From: Planctomycetota bacterium
Lineage (GTDB): Bacteria; Planctomycetota; Phycisphaerae; UBA1845
NCBI GenBank assembly: GCA_024275565.1
Contig: JAJRYY010000031.1
Location: forward strand, 1 to 48,461
DNA length: 48,461 nucleotides
Direction: 5' to 3'
Shown: positions 9,410-18,544 of the stretch, one piece after another
Layout of the letters: each line of letters starts with the position of its first letter
How positions within the stretch are numbered: position 1 is the stretch's first letter
Translations under genes and position numbers: made by a program
Notes under the pieces: generated by a model
Databases searched by the model: none
What the model was told of the DNA's origin: nothing
Seen by the model: the letters and a program-made list of their open reading frames with translations, nothing else

Positions 9410-11224
9410 ATGACGCGCGATCTCTCAAAACTCTCAGACCGTGAATTCGACATACTCATCGTCGGCGCGGGCATCAACGGCGCATGTGTCGCAAGAGACG
9501 CTGCACGGCGCGGATTGTCCGTAGCAATCATCGATCGCGCTGACATCGGTTCGACCACATCATTCAACAGCCTGCGCACCGTCCACGGCGGTCTGCGATA
9601 CCTCCAGCATCTCGATTTCAAACGGATGCGCGAATCCATCCGCGAACGAACAAACTGGTTACGCATCGCCCCACACCTAGTTCACCCACTCCCTTTTATG
9701 GCAGCCACAACGCAAAAAATATCGCGCACCAAAACCGCATTTCGCGTCGCTTTCGCCATCAACGACAGCATCGGGTTCGACCGAAATCGCGATCTGGACA
9801 TCGCACACCGCATCCCCGGCGGGCGAATTCTAAGCAGTATTGAAGCACGAAAACACTATCCCGGTTCAGACGCAAAGGATATCACCGGCGGAGCAGTCTG
9901 GTACGACGCACAGATGTACGACTCCGAGCGACTCGTCCTCGCGGTGTTGAACGACGCTGTGGCAAGCGGCGCAACCATCGCCAACTACACCTCGGTCGAT
10001 CACCTGATCGTCTCCGAAAATCGCGTGATCGGTGCGGTTGCGACAGACACCATCGACGGCGGCGAATATAATATCAAAGCAAAGCTCACCATCATCACAG
10101 CCGGTCCATTGGTAGACAAACTCCTGAACACCACCATCCAGCGCACCCGCAAAAGCAAACCCCTCCGCCTGTCCAAAGCGATGAATATCCTCACCAGACG
10201 CATCGCCGGAAACCACGCCGTCGGCGTCCCAAGTCAATACCACGACCCCAATGCAGCCATGGACCACGGAACCCGACTCCTCTTCATCACCCCCTGGCGA
10301 GACCTCTCCCTCATCGGCACCACGCACGTCCCCTTCGACGGAAAACCCCAAGACTTCCGCATCACAACCAGCGACGTTCAGCAGTTCGTCAACGAAATCA
10401 ACGCAGCATGCCCAGAAGCAAACCTCACGCTCGACGATGTAAAATTCGTCTTCGCCGGTTTGCTGCCAGCGGGCGATCCCAGACCCGGTGATACAGAAAC
10501 CCGCCTCCTCCAGCACCACCGCATCGTCGACCACGAATCCGAGGACAACTTAAAGGGAATCATCAGCCTCACCGGCGTCAAATATACCACGGCGCGGCTG
10601 GCGGCGGAGCAGGTCACCGATCTCGCATGCACGCGCCTCGGAATCGCACATCGAAAATGCGACACCGCCATCGAACCCCTCTCACGCGGAGACATCGGGA
10701 GCACAGAACGCATCACAAGAAGCATAACCGAACGCTGGGGAGATCGTCTTCCAGAGGAAACGATCTTGAGAATGGTCCGATTGTACGGTGGCGAAACCGA
10801 GCGAATGCTCGAAGGCATCGGCGCGGACGCTGACGAAAAGGATGGCGTCGTCAACAAGGAAGATCTCCTCAAGGCACAAATCCGCTTCGCCATCAAGGAG
10901 GAATACGCTGTCAGGCTGAGCGATATCGTGTATCGCCGAGCAGACCTGGCAGCACGAGGAACCCCGGACGATGACATCCTGGAATTGGCTGCTAAACTCA
11001 TGGGCAGTGAACTGGGCTGGAACGTAGAACGTAGAATCGCCGAAATCGACGACGTCCGAAAAACCGCATCCGCATGGCGATCACCCGAGGGGATGTCACC
11101 ACTCAGACAGGAAAAAATCGTCCGCCCCGAGTGTCAGAAAGACCCACTGCAAGGTCCGAAAAACACCAGTCTCAAGCCAAACACCTGCAACGCCGAGTTA
11201 TCCACCAGACAGGAACCAATCTAA
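9410..11224 (+). CDS. glpD: FAD-dependent glycerol-3-phosphate dehydrogenase family protein
   Basis: A 604-residue flavoprotein of the GlpD/GlpO family. The FAD-binding ILIVGAGINGACVARDAARR glycine motif comes near the N-terminus, followed by the family sequence RTVHGGLRYLQ and a C-terminal alpha-helical DAO_C domain (about 400-550). Family members oxidise sn-glycerol-3-phosphate to dihydroxyacetone phosphate at the membrane. No glycerol kinase or facilitator is nearby. Its place inside a glycan/acyl cluster suggests either a supply role or oxidation of a glycerol-like substituent; that is inference. The last 45 residues are polar and not typical of the family. The stop TAA at 11222-11224 abuts the next ATG with no gap. 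Confidence 0.85.
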   Translation: MTRDLSKLSDREFDILIVGAGINGACVARDAARRGLSVAIIDRADIGSTTSFNSLRTVHGGLRYLQHLDFKRMRESIRERTNWLRIAPHLVHPLPFMAATTQKISRTKTAFRVAFAINDSIGFDRNRDLDIAHRIPGGRILSSIEARKHYPGSDAKDITGGAVWYDAQMYDSERLVLAVLNDAVASGATIANYTSVDHLIVSENRVIGAVATDTIDGGEYNIKAKLTIITAGPLVDKLLNTTIQRTRKSKPLRLSKAMNILTRRIAGNHAVGVPSQYHDPNAAMDHGTRLLFITPWRDLSLIGTTHVPFDGKPQDFRITTSDVQQFVNEINAACPEANLTLDDVKFVFAGLLPAGDPRPGDTETRLLQHHRIVDHESEDNLKGIISLTGVKYTTARLAAEQVTDLACTRLGIAHRKCDTAIEPLSRGDIGSTERITRSITERWGDRLPEETILRMVRLYGGETERMLEGIGADADEKDGVVNKEDLLKAQIRFAIKEEYAVRLSDIVYRRADLAARGTPDDDILELAAKLMGSELGWNVERRIAEIDDVRKTASAWRSPEGMSPLRQEKIVRPECQKDPLQGPKNTSLKPNTCNAELSTRQEPI

Positions 11225-12214
11225 ATGAAACCAACATCACTGGTAACCGGCGCGAATGGCTATACGGGCATGATGCTAAGCCAATACCTCGCAAAGAAGG
11301 GCATCCCGACGCGGGGCATGTACTACGCGCCCGATGGTGCGCCCGATTTCTCCCACGAAAACCTCGAACTCGTCCCGGGCGATGTCCGCGATCGCAAAAG
11401 CGTCGAGCAGGCGATGGAGGGCATCACGACAGTCTATCATCTCGCCGCTCTATACCGACCGGTCAATGTCCGCAGACACGACTATCGCGACGTCAACATC
11501 ACTGGCACGAAGAATGTTCTGGAAATCGCAGCCGCCGCAAAAGTAGAACGCTTCGTCCATTGCAGCACGATCGGCGTCCACGGACACGTCGAAAACCCGC
11601 CAGCCGGCGAAGACGCACCCATCAAACCAGACGATTACTATCAGGAAACGAAATACGAGGGCGAAATCCTCGCGCGAGAATATGGCCCGGAGCTGGGACT
11701 CAAGGTCTCAGTCATAAGACCAGCCGCCATCTACGGTCCCGGTGAAAAGCGCTTCCTCAAGCTCGCACAACTGATCCAGCAGAGGCGTTTCTGGATGTTC
11801 GGAAGCGGAGACATCCTCTACCACTTCATCAACATCGACGACCTCTGCGATGCGTTTGTGCTGTGTGCGACGAAGGAGGAAGCAATCGGAAACGTCTACA
11901 TCATCGCCGACGACCATGCCATCAAACTGAACGACATTCTTCGCATATTTGGCGACGCCGTCGGAACGCCACCACCGAAAATGCGCTGGCCACTGAGCTT
12001 GTTGATGGGCGTGTCAACGGTGGTCGAGTTTGCGTGCAAACCCTTCAAAATTCCGCCACCACTGCATCGTCGGCGCGCGGAATGGTTCTGGTCGATACGC
12101 TCCTTCGACATATCCGCAGCACGCCGCGATATCGGGTACGATCCGAAAATGGCGATCGAGGACGGACTTACGAAAATGATTCAGTCCTACCGGGAGGCAG
12201 GCTGGATCAAATAA
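11225..12214 (+). CDS. NAD-dependent epimerase/dehydratase (extended SDR)
   Basis: A 329-residue extended short-chain dehydrogenase. The Rossmann motif is TGANGYTG at residues 7-14, followed by the acidic GDVRD strand. The catalytic set is Ser in HCSTIGVHG and YxxxK in YYQETKYEGE, followed by RPAAIYGPGE as in nucleotide-sugar epimerases and dehydratases. It probably alters a nucleotide-sugar or a sugar-like lipid headgroup; the exact substrate cannot be read from sequence. It starts immediately after the glpD stop, so both are surely in one transcript. A palindromic repeat separates it from the next gene. Confidence 0.88.
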   Translation: MKPTSLVTGANGYTGMMLSQYLAKKGIPTRGMYYAPDGAPDFSHENLELVPGDVRDRKSVEQAMEGITTVYHLAALYRPVNVRRHDYRDVNITGTKNVLEIAAAAKVERFVHCSTIGVHGHVENPPAGEDAPIKPDDYYQETKYEGEILAREYGPELGLKVSVIRPAAIYGPGEKRFLKLAQLIQQRRFWMFGSGDILYHFINIDDLCDAFVLCATKEEAIGNVYIIADDHAIKLNDILRIFGDAVGTPPPKMRWPLSLLMGVSTVVEFACKPFKIPPPLHRRRAEWFWSIRSFDISAARRDIGYDPKMAIEDGLTKMIQSYREAGWIK

Positions 12215-12219
12215 CGACC

Positions 12220-12264
12220 CCCGCTGATGGGCAGCGGGACTCTGTAGGGCGGGTTTCACCCACC
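12220..12264. repeat. Two short palindromes between epimerase and second asnB
   Basis: A perfect 7-bp hairpin (CCCGCTG/CAGCGGG, 12220-12238) is followed by a GTAGGGCGGGT...ACCCACC palindrome (12244-12264). No T-run follows either, so they need not stop transcription of the cluster. Confidence 0.55.
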
Positions 12265-12280
12265 GCAATGGACATGCAAC

Positions 12281-14293
12281 ATGTGCGGCATATGCGGAAA
12301 AATCGGAACGCAAAAAGCAGACATCGACCAGGTGCGTCGGATGGGCAGTGTCCTGCACCATCGCGGTCCCGACGATGAAGGTTATTACGCAAAGGGACCA
12401 GCCGCCCTCGGGCATCGTCGCCTGAGCATCATCGATCTGGACGCCGGACGCCAGCCGATCGCCAATGAGGACGAAACGGTCTGGATCGTATTCAACGGTG
12501 AAATATACAACTTCCAGGTGTTGCGATCTGACCTGATTTCCAGGGGGCATCGCTTTCGCACACACACCGACACCGAGGTCATTGTCCACCTCTACGAAGA
12601 ATACGGCGAAAAATGCGTCGATCGACTCTCCGGCATGTTCGCTTTCGCCATCTGGGACGAAACGAAAAAACGCCTCTTCATCGCCCGTGACCGCTGCGGC
12701 CAGAAACCCCTGTTCTACTACCACAAGGGTGGCGATTTTCTGTTCGCCTCGGAATTGAAAGGCCTGATCGCATCAGGCGACGTTCAGCGCGACATCGATT
12801 TTGAATCCGTCCATCACTACCTCTCGCTCCGATTCATCCCCTCGCCCCACACGATGCTCAAAGGTGTCCGAAAGCTGCAACCGGGACATTGGCTCTCCTT
12901 TGAACATGGCAAAGTGACAATTCAAAAATATTGGGGCATCACATTCCGCAACCAGCTCCAGCTCGGCGAGGATGAATATATTGATCGTTTGCGAGACAGC
13001 ATGACACGGGCAGTCACCTCGCATCTCATGAGCGATGTACCCGTGGGCGCTTTCCTCAGCGGCGGCATGGATTCGAGCATGATCGTCGCATTGATGGCTG
13101 GCACTCAATCCGATCCCTTCAAAACCTTCTGCGTCGGAGTCGAGCAAAACGATTTCAACGAGCAACCCTACGCCCGGGAAGTCGCCGAATACCACAAAAC
13201 CGATCACGTCGAGGAGATGGTTCGCCCCGACCTGATCGCGCTGCTACCCAAAATGATCTACCACCTCGACGAACCGTCCGATCCGATCGCTGCCTGCATG
13301 TTCCATTCCTCACGACTGGCCTCACGACATGTCAAAGTCGTGCTCGGCGGCGACGGCGGCGATGAACTCTTCGCCGGATTCGATCGTTACCGTGGTGTCG
13401 GGCTGATCGATTACTACGCCATCATCCCGACCCTCATCCGCCGGGCTGTGCTCGGTCCGATCATCGACATCATCCCCGACAGTTTCACTTACAAAAGCGT
13501 CGCGCAAAAAATGCGCTGGGTGCACCAACTCTCAGCCCTCCCCACCAAAGCAGAACGATACGCCGAAGCCACCGCCTTCTTCCGCTTCAACCACGCCGGA
13601 AAACAGCAGATTTTCGGCGACGACATCTGGCGCAATATCTGCGCGTTGCAATCCTCGGATATTATTACAAAACCTTACAACGAAGCCGAGGCAGACAACC
13701 CCATCGACCGAATGCTCTACGCCGATTTCCAGACCCGCCTCCCCGAGCACACCCTCATGCTCACAGACCGCATGAGCATGGCCCACAGCCTCGAAGCACG
13801 ATCGCCATTCCTGGACCACGAACTCGTCGAACTCCTCGCCGCTTTTCCGAGTCGGGTCAAAATTCGTGGGAAACAGCTCAAATACATCCTCCGCAAGCTG
13901 GCTGAGGGGTATTTACCCCCATCCATCACGCGCCGCGACAAGCAGGGCTTCATGTTTCCCGTCGCGTACTGGTTTCGTAACGAATTGTATGAATTTCTGA
14001 AAAAATTCCTCAGTGAGTCGAAAATTGTCACGGATGGCATGTTCAAGCGGGAGGCAGTCCTGGGGTTGATCGAGGAGCATCGCCGGAACAAAATCGACAA
14101 TCACGTCCGAATATGGATGCTGCTCAATCTGGAAATCTGGCGACGGATGTATGTCGATGGCAACGACCTGGATACCATGGCAGAGGATATCGACCGCTGC
14201 CGACGCGACAGCATGGGAAGCGCTGGTGGTTCTGGAAGCTCCGGGAGCTCTGTTCACAGCGTGAAGCCGGAACCCGTACTCGACGCTTGTTAA
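12281..14293 (+). CDS. asnB: Second asparagine synthase family amidotransferase
   Basis: A 670-residue protein with the same layout as the first: MCGICGKIG with catalytic Cys2, LHHRGPDDEG in the glutaminase domain, and SGGMDSS (260-266) as the ATP PPi loop. LGGDGGDELFAGFDRY and the C-terminal SITRRDKQGFMFPV region are typical of asparagine synthases. The two copies differ throughout, so this is not a recent duplication and they may act on different acids. The last 45 residues are Gly/Ser-rich (GSAGGSGSSGSS) and look like a linker. It ends 15 bases before the acyltransferase gene. Confidence 0.9.
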   Translation: MCGICGKIGTQKADIDQVRRMGSVLHHRGPDDEGYYAKGPAALGHRRLSIIDLDAGRQPIANEDETVWIVFNGEIYNFQVLRSDLISRGHRFRTHTDTEVIVHLYEEYGEKCVDRLSGMFAFAIWDETKKRLFIARDRCGQKPLFYYHKGGDFLFASELKGLIASGDVQRDIDFESVHHYLSLRFIPSPHTMLKGVRKLQPGHWLSFEHGKVTIQKYWGITFRNQLQLGEDEYIDRLRDSMTRAVTSHLMSDVPVGAFLSGGMDSSMIVALMAGTQSDPFKTFCVGVEQNDFNEQPYAREVAEYHKTDHVEEMVRPDLIALLPKMIYHLDEPSDPIAACMFHSSRLASRHVKVVLGGDGGDELFAGFDRYRGVGLIDYYAIIPTLIRRAVLGPIIDIIPDSFTYKSVAQKMRWVHQLSALPTKAERYAEATAFFRFNHAGKQQIFGDDIWRNICALQSSDIITKPYNEAEADNPIDRMLYADFQTRLPEHTLMLTDRMSMAHSLEARSPFLDHELVELLAAFPSRVKIRGKQLKYILRKLAEGYLPPSITRRDKQGFMFPVAYWFRNELYEFLKKFLSESKIVTDGMFKREAVLGLIEEHRRNKIDNHVRIWMLLNLEIWRRMYVDGNDLDTMAEDIDRCRRDSMGSAGGSGSSGSSVHSVKPEPVLDAC

Positions 14294-14308
14294 GGAAGAC
14301 GATCGCCA

Positions 14309-15082
14309 ATGGCACGCAAGGAAGTTCACGCCAATATCACCGATGAATCTACCTCTGCCCTGAAGCGGTATCAGCAGGTGGTGGTTGGGTCCGATAGCCT
14401 CTGGTTTACGATCAAATTCGAGCTTCTCACTACGTTTCTAGGGATTTTACCCGGCGCTGTTGGGCTGGTCCTGCGGAAGAAATTCTATCGCAAGCTGTTC
14501 AAACGCGTGGGCCGGGGGGTCATCTTCGGGACGAATGTCGTGATTCGTCATCCGCAGAAGATCGAGATCGACGACGGTGCGGTGATCTCCGATGGGTGCG
14601 TGCTGGATGCTGGGGGTGGGCAGGCGAGGGATCACGATTTATTGATCGGGAAGGGGGTTATTCTCGGTCAGAATACGATGCTCCGGTGCAAGGGGGGATC
14701 GATTCATATTGGCGAGAATGTTGGGTTTGGGGCGAATTGTGCTGTGTATGCTGGTGAGGGGAATACGATCGACATCGGCGTGAATGGGCTGATTGCGCCG
14801 TATGTCTACATTGGGAGCGGTCGGTATCATTTCGATCGCACGGACATCCCCATCGTCGAGCAGGGGCCTGCTCCGCTGGGGGGGTGTCGGATTGGGGATG
14901 GGGTGTGGCTGGGTTTGCGGGCGACGGTGATCGACGGGGCGGATATTGGGCGGGATGCGATCGTGTCGGCTGGTTCGGTTGTGACCGAGACGTTGCCGCC
15001 GTTTTGCATAGCAGCTGGCTCCCCATCGCGGGTCATTCGCTATCGTGAGGATACAGCCACGGACGCTCCAGTATTTGCTTAG
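14309..15082 (+). CDS. Left-handed beta-helix (hexapeptide repeat) acyltransferase
   Basis: A 257-residue protein with an N-terminal membrane-associating stretch (about 30-60) and many hexapeptide turns (GVILGQ, SIHIGE, GFGANC, TIDIGV, GLIAPYVYIGS, IGDGVWLG, IGRDAIVSAGSVV). These build a left-handed parallel beta-helix. The family transfers acetyl or longer acyl groups from CoA or ACP to sugars. YHFDR may supply the catalytic His, as in CysE/WbbJ-like enzymes. AGGAAG upstream of the ATG is a usable ribosome-binding site. Codon use becomes G/T-rich partway through, unlike the C-rich gene before it. Confidence 0.88.
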   Translation: MARKEVHANITDESTSALKRYQQVVVGSDSLWFTIKFELLTTFLGILPGAVGLVLRKKFYRKLFKRVGRGVIFGTNVVIRHPQKIEIDDGAVISDGCVLDAGGGQARDHDLLIGKGVILGQNTMLRCKGGSIHIGENVGFGANCAVYAGEGNTIDIGVNGLIAPYVYIGSGRYHFDRTDIPIVEQGPAPLGGCRIGDGVWLGLRATVIDGADIGRDAIVSAGSVVTETLPPFCIAAGSPSRVIRYREDTATDAPVFA

Positions 15083-15094
15083 TGTCCCTTTTAG

Positions 15095-15156
15095 CAGGTG
15101 GTGCGTCCGAGACGCACCCTACGCTGGCAGGTGGTGCGTCTGAGACGCACCTACAG
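15095..15156. repeat. Two palindromic units with GGTGCGTC/GACGCACC arms
   Basis: Each unit has a perfect 8-bp stem with a 3-base loop (15100-15118 and 15133-15151), and the units are 33 bp apart. The sequence between LbH stop and E1 start is almost entirely these repeats. A longer E1 reading frame through them (from GTG 15082) would add a repetitive ASETH peptide that is probably not native. Confidence 0.85.
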
Positions 15157-15177
15157 GACTTCAGATTGGTGTTGTTG

Positions 15178-17174
15178 ATGAGCGGGACGGTTAAGAACGA
15201 TATTTCGATTGATCTCTGGACGCAGGCGATGCTGATTCGCTCTGTGGAGCAGAGGCTGCTTGATCTGTTCGCTGAGGGGAAGCTGTTCGGGACTGTTCAC
15301 ACCTGCATCGGTCAGGAGTGGGTTGGCGTTGCCATCTCCGAGTTTCTGGAAGATGGCGATCTGGTGTTCAGCAATCATCGGTGTCATGGTCATTTTCTCG
15401 CGCGGACGGGGAATGTTGCGGGTCTTGTGGCGGAGATTATGGGGAAGGAGACGGGGATTTGTGGGGGTCGGGGGGCAGTCAGCATATCTGCTCGGAGGGT
15501 TTTTTCAGCAACGGGATTCAGGGGAGCATCGTGCCGGTGTCTGCCGGGATGGCGATGGGGCAGAAACTTGATGGGCAGGTGAGTGATGGTGGGCTGGGGC
15601 GGATCACGGTGGTGTATGTGGGGGATGGGACGCTGGGTGAGGGTGCTTTGTATGAGGCGTTGAATATTGCGTCGAAGTGGGAATTGCCGCTGCTCGTCGT
15701 TGTGGAGAACAATGGGTACGCCCAGAGCACGTCGCAGGATCAGACGCTGGCGGGTGATATTTGTAAGCGTGCGGAAGCTTTTGGGATCGAGACGGATCAG
15801 AGCGACACCTGGCGTCCGGAGCATTTATTGGATGCTGCTTCGCGGGCGGTTCGATATGTGCGTGAGACGTGTAAGCCATATTTTCTCAGGGTCGATACGT
15901 TTCGGTTGATGGCGCATTCCAAGGGTGATGACGATCGTGATCTGGAGATGGTGAAGGGGTACTGGGACCGCGATCCGATTGAGTTGTTTCGCAGTGAGCG
16001 ATCGGAGGAGGCTGAGCGTATTCTGGCGGGGGTGACTCGGACGATTGCTGATGCGGTTGCGCTTGCTGATGGGGCTGCTTATACGCAGGCTGTGTCGGTG
16101 GATGATGATGTACCTGACTATCGCCCGATGCAGTGGTCTGCGACGGAGATCGAGACAAACGATCGTGTTGCGAATCGGATTCATGGTGCCTTGCGGGGGA
16201 TTTTGGAGCGGGACGATCGCGTTCTATTGATGGGGGAGGATATCGAGGGTCCGTATGGTGGGGCGTTCAAGATTACGAAGAATCTTCAGGCTGAGTTTCC
16301 TGGTCGTGTTCGGAATACGCCGATCAGCGAATCTGCCATAGTAGGGATTGGTACGGGTCTTGCGTTGACGGGTAAGCGTCCGATTTGTGAGATTATGTTT
16401 GGCGATTTTCTGGCGCTGGCTGCGGATCAGTTGCTGAACTCTGCCTCGAAATTTCGCTATATGTACAACGATCAGGTTTCGGTACCGCTGGTGATTCGCA
16501 CGCCCATGGGCGGAAAACGTGGGTATGGTCCGACGCACAGTCAGTCGATTGAGAAGCATTTTCTGGGTATTCCGGGTACGCGGATGCTGGCGATTCATCA
16601 TCGCTATGATCCTGCGCTTGTGTACGATCACCTGCTTGACAGCGTGGATCGGCCTACGATTGTGATCGAAAACAAATTGTTGTATGCGATGCGTGTTTCG
16701 TCGCAGACGCCGGATGGGTTTTGCCTGGAACATAGCGACGAGCCGTTTCCGACGACGCGAATTCGCCCTGAGGGACGACCCGATGTGACTGTTTTGTGCT
16801 ATGGGGGAATGTTGGCGGATGTTGAGCGTGCGGTTGAAACACTGTTTGAATCGCATGATATGATCTGCGAGATTGTCTGCCCGATGCAGTTGTATCCGCT
16901 GAACCCCTGGCCTGTCATTGAATCTGTGCGGAAGTGTGGGCGGTTGCTGGTGGTTGAGGAGGGTGTCGGGTTTGCTGCCTTTGGGGCTGAGGTGGTTGCG
17001 CAGATGCTTGAGAGTGACCCGGGCGTGTTGAGAATGCTGCGTCGGGTTGGATCGCCAAGGCATCCGATTCCGAGTTGCGGGCCGCTGGAAAAGGCGTTAC
17101 TGCCAGGGGCAGCGCATGTGATAGAAGCTGCTGTAGATATGCTGGACGGTGAGGATGGAGTCGGGGAATCATGA
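15178..17174 (+). CDS. 2-oxoacid dehydrogenase E1, alpha-beta fusion, with apparent frameshift
   Basis: Thiamine-diphosphate-dependent E1 that decarboxylates a 2-oxo acid and acylates the lipoyl group of E2. The alpha part starts at about ATG 15178 (LWTQAMLIRSVEQRLLDLF). It carries GDG...ENN for ThDP-Mg binding (GDGTLGEG to VVENN). The beta part follows in one chain (RVLLMGEDIEGPYGG, SESAIVGIGTGLAL). The reading frame breaks at a run of six G (15470-15475). One more G would restore the canonical RGGSQH and give about 665 residues. Without it the product ends at 15582. This may be a homopolymer sequencing error, a real mutation or recoding. The 3' end overlaps the E2 start by four bases. Confidence 0.85.
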
Positions 17175-18493
17175 GCAACGTGATGCCGGTGTTGATACCG
17201 CGTGAGAATGTCAACGACGAGTCCGTGACGCTTGTGTCGTGGTTGGTGAAGGATGGCGATCAGGTTTCAAGTGGTCAGGATCTGGCTGAGGTTGAGGGGA
17301 GTAAATCCGTTTTTGAGATCGCCGCGCCGCAGGATGGGTATGTGCGGGTTTCGCGGAGGGTCGGGGATGAGATTGATGTCGGGACAGTGCTGTGCCATAT
17401 CTGTGACACTGCTGATGCTGAGATTTCGGATACGGTCGCAGATGATTCGGTTGCTGGCGATCCGGTGGTTGGGAATGGTGCATCCGGAGCTGCTCGGTTC
17501 AGCAGGAAAGCTCTGCAACTCCTTTCAGAACATGGACTTAGCGAGAAAGTGTTTGAGGGGCGTGGGCTTGTGCGTTCGGGTGATATTCTCGAACATATCG
17601 GTCAATCTCCGCCTCAGTCAATCGCGTCACCAGCTTCATCTTCCGCAGTGACGGCGCATGTTTCGCCGGTTGTTCCTGCGTTGGACGTGCCCTTCAAAAC
17701 CGAGCGTCTCTCCCGTCAGAAACGTACGGAGGCGAGGTACATTGCTTCTGCCTACCACAACACGCTGCAGAGTGCGGTGACGGTTGCGATCCCGACGAGC
17801 GGATTGCGGGCTGCGGCTGATTTGCATCCGTACCTTCAGGGAAATACGACGGCTGTCATTGTTTATGAGGCTGCTCGACTGCTCCGGAAGTATCCCGCGT
17901 TCAATGCGTTTCATTCTGATGGGACTGTGAATACATACGAGCATGTCAACATTGGCGTTGCGATCGATGCTGGTCAGAGCTTGAAAGTGCCCGTGATTCG
18001 TGGTGCTGACACGAAGTCGATATCGGAAATCGCTGACGAACTCCGTGAATCGCTCGTCGCCTACCTCAACGATGAGATGTCTCCCGAATCGCTGGCGGGC
18101 GGGACATTTACGATTTCGGACCTCTCGGCTGAGGGTGTTTATACGTTTCATCCGCTGATCAATCAGGGGCAGTCTGGCATACTCGGGATTGGTGCGGAAT
18201 TCTTCCCGCCGGGGAGTGGAGAAGGTACATTTCAACTCGTACTTACATTCGATCACCAGGTGGCTGAGGGTCGGCTGGCTGCTCAGTTTCTGGGTGATCT
18301 GCGAGGTCGGCTTGAGGCGTATGAATCTGCGATTGGTCAATCGGTCGGTGCGGTGCAAGACGAAGAACCCTATTGCTCGCGATGTCTCACGCCGATCGGT
18401 CGTCTCCGCGATATGAACCAGTATCTTGTGCAGGTCGTGAAACCGGATGGTTCGCCCGGGCATCTCTGCACGGTATGTTTGCAGGGATGGTAG
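17171..18493 (+). CDS. 2-oxoacid dehydrogenase E2-like acyltransferase with C-terminal zinc ribbon
   Basis: A 440-residue protein with three familiar E2 parts. The lipoyl domain (about 1-80) has Lys45 in EVEGSKSVFEIAAP as the lipoylation site. A peripheral-subunit-binding segment (ARFSRKALQLLSEHG) follows at about 110-150, then the catalytic domain (from about 175) ending LTFDHQVAEG. The usual HxxxDG active-site motif here reads H362-QVA-E366-G, with Asp replaced by Glu. GTFTISDLSAEG is conserved. The extra C-terminal 40 residues have CxxC pairs (402/405 and 433/436), a likely zinc ribbon that ordinary E2 proteins lack. ATGA overlap with E1. No E3 gene is in the window. Confidence 0.85.
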   Translation: MSNVMPVLIPRENVNDESVTLVSWLVKDGDQVSSGQDLAEVEGSKSVFEIAAPQDGYVRVSRRVGDEIDVGTVLCHICDTADAEISDTVADDSVAGDPVVGNGASGAARFSRKALQLLSEHGLSEKVFEGRGLVRSGDILEHIGQSPPQSIASPASSSAVTAHVSPVVPALDVPFKTERLSRQKRTEARYIASAYHNTLQSAVTVAIPTSGLRAAADLHPYLQGNTTAVIVYEAARLLRKYPAFNAFHSDGTVNTYEHVNIGVAIDAGQSLKVPVIRGADTKSISEIADELRESLVAYLNDEMSPESLAGGTFTISDLSAEGVYTFHPLINQGQSGILGIGAEFFPPGSGEGTFQLVLTFDHQVAEGRLAAQFLGDLRGRLEAYESAIGQSVGAVQDEEPYCSRCLTPIGRLRDMNQYLVQVVKPDGSPGHLCTVCLQGW

Positions 18494-18544
18494 TGCATGG
18501 TGATGCTCACGATTAGGTATTACAGACTACAGGAATAGCCCCAA

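Noticed and set aside
11074-11745. A 223-codon frame across the glpD/epimerase junction
   Set aside because: Basic low-complexity translation crossing two well-supported genes in another frame.
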